This document shows, piece after piece, positions 59,125-64,000 of a DNA stretch of 64,000 bases. A model generated the notes under the pieces. The model was not told the origin of the DNA. It searched no databases and worked only from the letters and a program-made list of their open reading frames with translations. The stretch spans positions 1-64,000 of the forward strand of contig JBKQIF010000049.1 of assembly GCA_052148435.1 (NCBI GenBank), written 5' to 3'. The stretch is from JBEKYD01 sp052148435 (GTDB lineage Bacteria; Acidobacteriota; Terriglobia; Bryobacterales; Bryobacteraceae). Positions within the stretch are counted from its first letter, which is position 1, and the number at the start of each line of letters is the position of its first letter. The translations under genes were made by a program, and so were the position numbers.

Positions 59125-62100
59125 ATGAAGACCGTCCGCACATTCCTGCTTTGCATTTTTCCGCTGCTTGCCGCCGCGCAGTCCACCGATCTCTGGAAAG
59201 ACCTTCGCTTCCGCCAGATCGGCCCCTTCCGTGGAGGCCGCGTGGTGGCCGTGGCCGGCGTTCCCTCTCAGCCCAATGTTTATTACTTCGGCGCCACCGG
59301 CGGCGGTATCTGGAAGACCACCGACGGAGGCGCCTCCTGGCTGCCGGTTTCCGACGGCCAGCTCCAGACCGGTTCGGTGGGCGCGCTCGCGGTGGCGGGC
59401 TCCGATCCCAACGTGATCTACGCGGGCATGGGCGAGGCTTGCGTCCGCGGCAATGCCTCTGGTGGCGACGGGGTGTACAAATCGGTGGATGCCGGCAAGA
59501 CCTGGCGCAACGTCGGCCTCAAGGATAGTTACCATATCGGCGCGGTGGTGGTCCATCCGAAGAACCCCGACCTGGTTTACGTGGCAGCGCTGGGGCACCT
59601 CTGGGGACCCAATGCGGAGCGCGGCGTCTACCGCTCGAACGATGGCGGCGCAACCTGGAAGCAGGTTTTAACTCGCGGACCGGAGGCCGGCGCGTCCGAC
59701 CTCAGCATGGACCCCACCAACCCGCGCGTGCTCTATGCCGCGTTCTGGAACGTGAGCCGCAAGCCGTGGCGCCTGGATTCGGGCGGACCCGGGAGCGGCC
59801 TTTGGAAATCCACCGATGGCGGCGACACCTGGACCGATATCTCGCGCACCCCCGGATTGCCGCGCGGCGTACTGGGCCGCATCGGCGTGACCGTTTCACC
59901 GGTCAATCCCGAGCGCGTCTGGGCCATCGTGGAAGCCGCCGATGGCGGGGTGTTCCGCTCCGATAACGCCGGCCGCACCTGGACCAAGGTCAACGACCAG
60001 AATATCCTGCGCCAGCGCGCCTGGTATTACTCCCACATCTATGCCGATCCCAAGAGCGCCGATACGGTGTACGCGCTCAATACCGGTTTCTACCGCTCCA
60101 TCGACGGCGGCCGCACCTATGCCGCCATCCGCAACCCGCACGGCGACAACCACGATCTGTGGATCGCGCCCGACAATCCGCTGCGCATGATCGAATCCAA
60201 CGACGGCGGCGCCGCGGTTTCTAATGACGGCGGCCTGAACTGGTCGAGCGAAGACAACCAGCCGACCGCGCAGTTCTACCGCGTAGCCCTGGACAACGAT
60301 TTCCCCTACCACGCCTACGGCGCCCAGCAGGACAACACCACCGTGCGCACGGCCACGCGCACCACGGCCGGCGGCATCACCGATAAGGATTGGTACGACG
60401 TGGGCGGCGGCGAAAGCGGCTGGATCGCCCCCGATCCGCGCGATTCGGAAATCGTCTACGCCGGCTCCTACGGCAACCTGATCACCCGCCAGGATCACCG
60501 CACCGGGCAGATGCGCAACATCAATCCGTGGCCCGACAACCCCATGGGCTACGGCGCCGACGCGCTCAAGTACCGCTTTCAATGGAGCTTCCCGATTGTC
60601 TTTTCGCCGCACGACCCGAAGGTGCTTTACGCCGGCGCCAACGTGCTCATGAAGACCACCAACGAGGGCCAGAGTTGGGAACCCATCAGCGGCGATCTGA
60701 CGCGCAACGACAAAAGCAAGCAGGCTTCCTCGGGCGGGCCCATCACCCAGGACAACACTTCAGTGGAATACTACGACACCATTTTCACGGTGATGGAATC
60801 GCCCGTGGCGAAGGACCTGATCTGGGTGGGCACCGACGACGGCCTGGTGCAGATCACCCGCGACGGCGGCAAGCACTGGGACAACGTCACCCCGCCGGGC
60901 ATCCCGGAATGGAGCCAGATCAATTCGATCGACGCTTCGCCATACGATGCCGGCACGGCCTATGTGGCCGCAACAGCTTATAAGCTCGACGATTTCCGCC
61001 CCTACCTTTACAGGACTACCGACTACGGCAAGACCTGGAAGAAAATCGTCAATGGAATTCCCGAAGGCGACTTCACCCGCGTGGTGAAGGTCGATCCCAA
61101 CCGGCGCGGCCTGCTGGTGGCCGGTACCGAGTTCGGCCTGTTCCTCTCGCTTGACGATGGCGAAAACTGGAAGCCGTTCCAGTTGAACCTGCCGGTGGTG
61201 CCGATCGCCGACGTAGCGTTTCAAAAGCGCGACAAGGAACTCGTCATCGCCACCCAGGGACGGTCTTTCTGGGTCTTCGACGATTTGCCGCTGGTATATC
61301 AGTTGAACGACGCCGTGACCACGTCCGATGCGCACCTGTTCCGTCCAGCCGACACATATCGGGTGGGAGGCGGGCGCGGGTTCGGCGGTGGGCGCGGCTT
61401 TGCGCCGGTGGGGGAGAATCCGCCCGCGGGCGCGGTGGTGCACTATTGGCTGAAGGGCAGGGGCGATGCAACACTCGAGTTCCTGGATGCGGCCGGCAAA
61501 ATCGTCAACACCTATTCCAGCAAGGGCCCGGTGGCGCGTCCGGCCGCCGCCCAGGAAGAGGAGGCTGGAGAAGAGAACCCGTTCCGCGGCGCACCGCCGC
61601 CGCGCGTCACCGCCGATGCGGGCATGAACCGTTTCGTATGGAACCTGCGCTACCCCGATGCGACCACCTTCCCCGGCCTGATCATGTGGGCCGGCAACGT
61701 GACCGGACCGCGCGTCCCGCCCGGCAGGTATACCGTGCGTCTGACCGTGGACGGCAAGTCGCAAAGCGAGACGTTCGAGCTGAAGAAGGACCCACGCCTT
61801 TCGACCGCGCCCGAGGAATACGCCAAGCAGATCTCGCTGGCCTTGCAGATCCGCGACAAGCTTTCCGAAACCAATGGCGCCGTAATTCGCATTCGCGAGG
61901 TGCGCAAGAAGCTCGACGAGTATGCTTCAAGCGCCGATGCCAAAGTGGCCGAAGCGGCCAAAGCCCTGAGCCGGAAACTGACGTCCATCGAAGAGGATCT
62001 CTACCAGACTAAGAACCGCGCCAGCGAAGATCCGCTCAACTTCCCCATCAAGCTGAACAATAAGCTGGCCTACGTGATGGGCGAAATCGAGAGCTCCGAT

Positions 62101-62259
62101 AACCAGCCCACCGCCCAATCGGGTGTGGTGTACGAGGACCTCGCCACCGCCGTGAACGGCAAGCTGCGGTCGCTCAATGGCCTGTTGACCACCGACCTGG
62201 CGGCCTTCAATAAGCTGGTGCGCGACGCCAATATTCCGGCAGTGACGGTGCCGAAATAG
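59125..62259 (+). CDS. Exported Asp-box (VPS10/sortilin-like) beta-propeller protein
   Basis: A 1044-residue secreted protein. A signal peptide (1-18) leads to a double beta-propeller built from Asp-box repeats such as WKTTDGGASWLPVS, YKSVDAGKTWRNV, YRSNDGGATWKQV and WKSTDGGDTWTDIS, typical of sialidase/VPS10-like folds. After about residue 730 there is a GGGRGFGGGRGF glycine-rich linker, an immunoglobulin-like domain (ADAGMNRFVWNLRYPDATTFPG) and a helical C-terminal domain. No catalytic residues can be assigned. Such proteins are often annotated as glycosyl hydrolases, but a binding or scaffolding role is as likely. Confidence 0.9.
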   Translation: MKTVRTFLLCIFPLLAAAQSTDLWKDLRFRQIGPFRGGRVVAVAGVPSQPNVYYFGATGGGIWKTTDGGASWLPVSDGQLQTGSVGALAVAGSDPNVIYAGMGEACVRGNASGGDGVYKSVDAGKTWRNVGLKDSYHIGAVVVHPKNPDLVYVAALGHLWGPNAERGVYRSNDGGATWKQVLTRGPEAGASDLSMDPTNPRVLYAAFWNVSRKPWRLDSGGPGSGLWKSTDGGDTWTDISRTPGLPRGVLGRIGVTVSPVNPERVWAIVEAADGGVFRSDNAGRTWTKVNDQNILRQRAWYYSHIYADPKSADTVYALNTGFYRSIDGGRTYAAIRNPHGDNHDLWIAPDNPLRMIESNDGGAAVSNDGGLNWSSEDNQPTAQFYRVALDNDFPYHAYGAQQDNTTVRTATRTTAGGITDKDWYDVGGGESGWIAPDPRDSEIVYAGSYGNLITRQDHRTGQMRNINPWPDNPMGYGADALKYRFQWSFPIVFSPHDPKVLYAGANVLMKTTNEGQSWEPISGDLTRNDKSKQASSGGPITQDNTSVEYYDTIFTVMESPVAKDLIWVGTDDGLVQITRDGGKHWDNVTPPGIPEWSQINSIDASPYDAGTAYVAATAYKLDDFRPYLYRTTDYGKTWKKIVNGIPEGDFTRVVKVDPNRRGLLVAGTEFGLFLSLDDGENWKPFQLNLPVVPIADVAFQKRDKELVIATQGRSFWVFDDLPLVYQLNDAVTTSDAHLFRPADTYRVGGGRGFGGGRGFAPVGENPPAGAVVHYWLKGRGDATLEFLDAAGKIVNTYSSKGPVARPAAAQEEEAGEENPFRGAPPPRVTADAGMNRFVWNLRYPDATTFPGLIMWAGNVTGPRVPPGRYTVRLTVDGKSQSETFELKKDPRLSTAPEEYAKQISLALQIRDKLSETNGAVIRIREVRKKLDEYASSADAKVAEAAKALSRKLTSIEEDLYQTKNRASEDPLNFPIKLNNKLAYVMGEIESSDNQPTAQSGVVYEDLATAVNGKLRSLNGLLTTDLAAFNKLVRDANIPAVTVPK

Positions 62260-62286
62260 AGAGAGCCGCTGCGACGCTCGGAACTC

Positions 62287-62538
62287 TCAGCGGTAGGCTT
62301 CCTTGCGATCAAGGACACGGGAGATTACCAGGTAGTCGCCCTTGTCGCGGAAGAATACGCGGTGGTCCTGGGCGCGAAGGCGTATTAGAGGCGGCTCGAT
62401 GTCCCGAAGCTGCTTTGTGTTGCCCTCCCCGGCCCGGGCGTAGCGTGCCAGCGTTTTGAGGATCTGCAAGGCGATGGGCTGTTCAATACCGCGGATGTCG
62501 ACCTTGGCCTGTTCGGTCCAGACGAGGCGCTTAACCAT
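62287..62538 (-). CDS. RelE/ParE-like toxin
   Basis: An 83-residue RelE-superfamily toxin. It starts VKRLVWTEQAKVDIRGI, continues LARYARAGEGNTKQLRDIEPPLIRLRAQDHRVFF and ends with VLDRKEAY, the RelE pattern in which basic residues near LRAQDHRVFF and a C-terminal tyrosine act on mRNA in the ribosome. Its start overlaps the antitoxin end by 8 bp. It is slightly shorter than E. coli RelE. Confidence 0.8.
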   Translation of the reverse strand: MVKRLVWTEQAKVDIRGIEQPIALQILKTLARYARAGEGNTKQLRDIEPPLIRLRAQDHRVFFRDKGDYLVISRVLDRKEAYR

Positions 62539-62827
62539 CGTGGCGGGGTGTTCGTTCCGGCAGCGGCTCCTGGCCCATCCTGTCCCAGTCGGCCATGGTC
62601 AAACCGAACTCCGCGAGGACTTCCTCATGCGGGATCGGTTGGTTGTGCTTGAGCCACTCGTCGGCTTCGGCGACGGCCTTGCGCTCGGCGTCGCTCAGAG
62701 TGTCGCGCTCCTCTTCGGGTGAAACCATGGTTTCGAGCAGGTGCACCACAGCGGCGAGTTGGCACGGGCCAAGCTGATCGAGCAGGCGATGGGCGTGTAG
62801 ATTGGCTTCTGAAGTATCGGCCGCCAC
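62531..62827 (-). CDS. Putative antitoxin of the RelE-like pair
   Basis: A 98-residue acidic protein from GTG 62827 (AGGGAG just upstream). It encodes LHAHRLLDQLGPCQLAAVVHLLETMVSPEEERDTLSDAERKAVAEADEWLKHNQPIPHEEVLAEFGLTMADWDRM, a helical pattern common in antitoxins that neighbour RelE toxins. It lacks an obvious DNA-binding fold. The 8-bp overlap and order (antitoxin then toxin) support the role, but the assignment rests on context. Confidence 0.65.
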   Translation of the reverse strand: MAADTSEANLHAHRLLDQLGPCQLAAVVHLLETMVSPEEERDTLSDAERKAVAEADEWLKHNQPIPHEEVLAEFGLTMADWDRMGQEPLPERTPRHDG

Positions 62828-62937
62828 GAGCTTCTCCCTGGGGCCTATTATCGCGCGACTGTCGGTCCGGGGCCAAACGTCCCACTGCCATTCCTCGGGG
62901 GACTCTGGACATCCGCCCCGGCCGCCAATGGTCCGCG

Positions 62938-63189
62938 TCACCGCCGAGCAACGGCCATAAGAGCGGCAATGGCGCTCGCGACTGAGGCTACCGCCGAAAT
63001 CATCGCCAAAATCCACAGCCGCGATTCGCGAGCCCCGCGTTCCGCTTCCATCACCCGCCGCTGCAATTCATAATCCGTCGCTCGCGGGGCACGGCCGGAA
63101 GAGCTTTGCGCGCGGGGCTCGCCCATGATGTCGACGCCGAGTTCCCGCGCCCGTTTCTCAAGCTGATCGCCGTCAGGCAGTTTAGCCAT
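62938..63189 (-). CDS. Small membrane protein, unknown
   Basis: An 83-residue protein from ATG 63189: a charged N-terminus (MAKLPDGDQLEKRARELGVDIMG), a helical RRVMEAERGARESR and one transmembrane segment (LWILAMISAVASVASAIAALMAVA) at the C-terminus. It resembles short coiled-coil tail-anchored proteins of unknown function. It is divergent from the aminotransferase gene and upstream of the RelE pair. Confidence 0.6.
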   Translation of the reverse strand: MAKLPDGDQLEKRARELGVDIMGEPRAQSSSGRAPRATDYELQRRVMEAERGARESRLWILAMISAVASVASAIAALMAVARR

Positions 63190-63271
63190 ATCTGTCCAAT
63201 CTAACCGTATCCTTAACATTCTCCACCAGAACTCAGGCGGCTGAAAGCCCGCCTGTTATGATGAGTTTTCC

Positions 63272-64000
63272 ATGAACGTTCCCCTGCTCGACCTCCGCCG
63301 TCAGAACGAGCCTATTCGCGACGAGTTGCTAGACGCTTTCCGGCGCGTGCTCGATTCCGGCCAGTTCATCTTAGGCAAGGAAGTAGAGCAGTTTGAGAGC
63401 GCCGCCGCGGCCGTAGCCGGCGCCCGTTTCGCCATCGGCGTTTCCTCCGGTACGGACGCCTTGCTGCTGGCGCTGATGGCGCTCGGGATCGGACCCAGCG
63501 ACGAAGTCATCTGCCCGTCGTTCACTTTTTTTGCCACCGCCGGCTCAATTGCCCGCTTGGGCGCGCGTCCGGTGTTCGTGGATTCGCTGGACGATACCTT
63601 CAACCTCGACCCGGCCGATGTAGAACGCCGCATCACCGCCCGCACCCGCGCCATCATCCCCGTTGACCTGTTCGGCCAGGCCGCTGATATGGACGAGATC
63701 GGCGAGATCGCCGCCCGCCATCGTCTTGCCATGATCGAGGATGTGGCCCAGGCTTTTGGCGCGGCTTATCGCGGACGCCCGCTGGGCACCTTGGGGGACT
63801 TCGGCACCGTCAGCTTCTTCCCCACTAAGAACCTCGGCGCGCTGGGCGACGCCGGCCTGCTCGTTACCAAGGACGCCGCGCTGGCCGAAAAAGCCCGTCT
63901 CCTGCGCAACCACGGCGCCCATCCCAAGTACTATCACAAGACGATTGGCGGCAACTTCCGCCTCGACGCCGTCCAAGCCGCCGTGCTGGGAGTCAAGCTG
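63272..64000 (+). CDS. DegT/DnrJ/EryC1/StrS aminotransferase (3' truncated)
   Basis: The first 243 residues of a PLP-dependent sugar aminotransferase; the gene runs off the window. The start VPLLDLRRQNEPIRDEL, GVSSGTDALLLALMALGIGPSDEVICPSFTFFATAGSI, MIEDVAQAFGAAYRGRPLGTLGDFGTVSFFPTKNLGALGDAG with the PLP lysine in PTKNLG, and RNHGAHPKYYHKTIGGNFRLDAVQAAVL are diagnostic. These enzymes transaminate keto-sugars in lipopolysaccharide, capsule or secondary-metabolite sugar synthesis. ATG 63272 is a clear start. Confidence 0.93.
   Translation, partial: MNVPLLDLRRQNEPIRDELLDAFRRVLDSGQFILGKEVEQFESAAAAVAGARFAIGVSSGTDALLLALMALGIGPSDEVICPSFTFFATAGSIARLGARPVFVDSLDDTFNLDPADVERRITARTRAIIPVDLFGQAADMDEIGEIAARHRLAMIEDVAQAFGAAYRGRPLGTLGDFGTVSFFPTKNLGALGDAGLLVTKDAALAEKARLLRNHGAHPKYYHKTIGGNFRLDAVQAAVLGVKL

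Overview
The window looks like the chromosome of a soil-type Acidobacteriota, probably close to Bryobacterales/Solibacter. This is an inference from gene content: a diheme photosynthetic-reaction-centre-type cytochrome c, a large Asp-box (VPS10/sortilin-like) propeller protein, a GH116 glucosidase, an Rpn-family protein of the MPILNDILDNKVLGREFKRG type, an imuA-imuB-dnaE2 cassette, several toxin-antitoxin pairs, GC-rich genes and frequent GTG/TTG starts.

Layout. 1-10 kb: the end of an MBL-fold hydrolase, a ParDE pair with its own promoter/operator, a YVTN propeller, a sigma54 activator followed by a sigma54 promoter and an EmrB-type exporter, then YggS, a glycosyltransferase and a CocE/NonD hydrolase in tight overlap. 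10.3-18.7 kb (minus strand): a coupled cluster of a broken lysozyme-like gene, a lipoprotein, a TolC-type channel, a PhnD-like binding protein, a sensor kinase and a REC-PAS-kinase. 19-25.7 kb: GH116 glucosidase, G3E GTPase, TPR/ankyrin protein, a tRNA 3'-half fragment, a SEC-C microprotein and a GNAT enzyme.

25.8-36.7 kb is the main discovery. An Rpn nuclease/transposase-like gene is split by a 10,077-bp Tn7-like transposon (26328-36404) that begins TGT, ends ACA and is flanked by an exact 5-bp duplication, CCGTA. Removing the element and one CCGTA restores the Rpn reading frame. The cargo is an AbiEi/AbiEii pair, a TOTE-type primase-helicase, a CcbP-like protein and a DUF6788-like protein. 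The core is a TnsA-TnsB reading frame broken by one in-frame UGA, a TnsC ATPase and a protein of five TnsD-like helical repeats with no visible TniQ zinc domain.

37-48 kb: CcsA/HemX-hemA-hemC-cobA/hemD operon, a frameshifted RAYT transposase, an MFS exporter, small ORFs, rsmI, an O-methyltransferase overlapping a TIR-like protein. 48-53.3 kb: dnaE2, imuB and imuA. 53.4-64 kb: sugar isomerase, PIN/AbrB pair, aminotransferase, mscL, DASS transporter, cytochrome c, Asp-box propeller, a RelE-type pair, a small membrane protein and a partial DegT aminotransferase.

Through the spacers run REP-like palindromes whose hairpins follow a GTGG tetranucleotide. Several are inverted doublets able to fold as cloverleaves. 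One complete 92-bp copy lies in frame inside imuB. The RAYT relic sits among them, so this looks like a REP/RAYT (REPIN) system. Coordinates and starts come from reading the sequence by eye; no database search was run.
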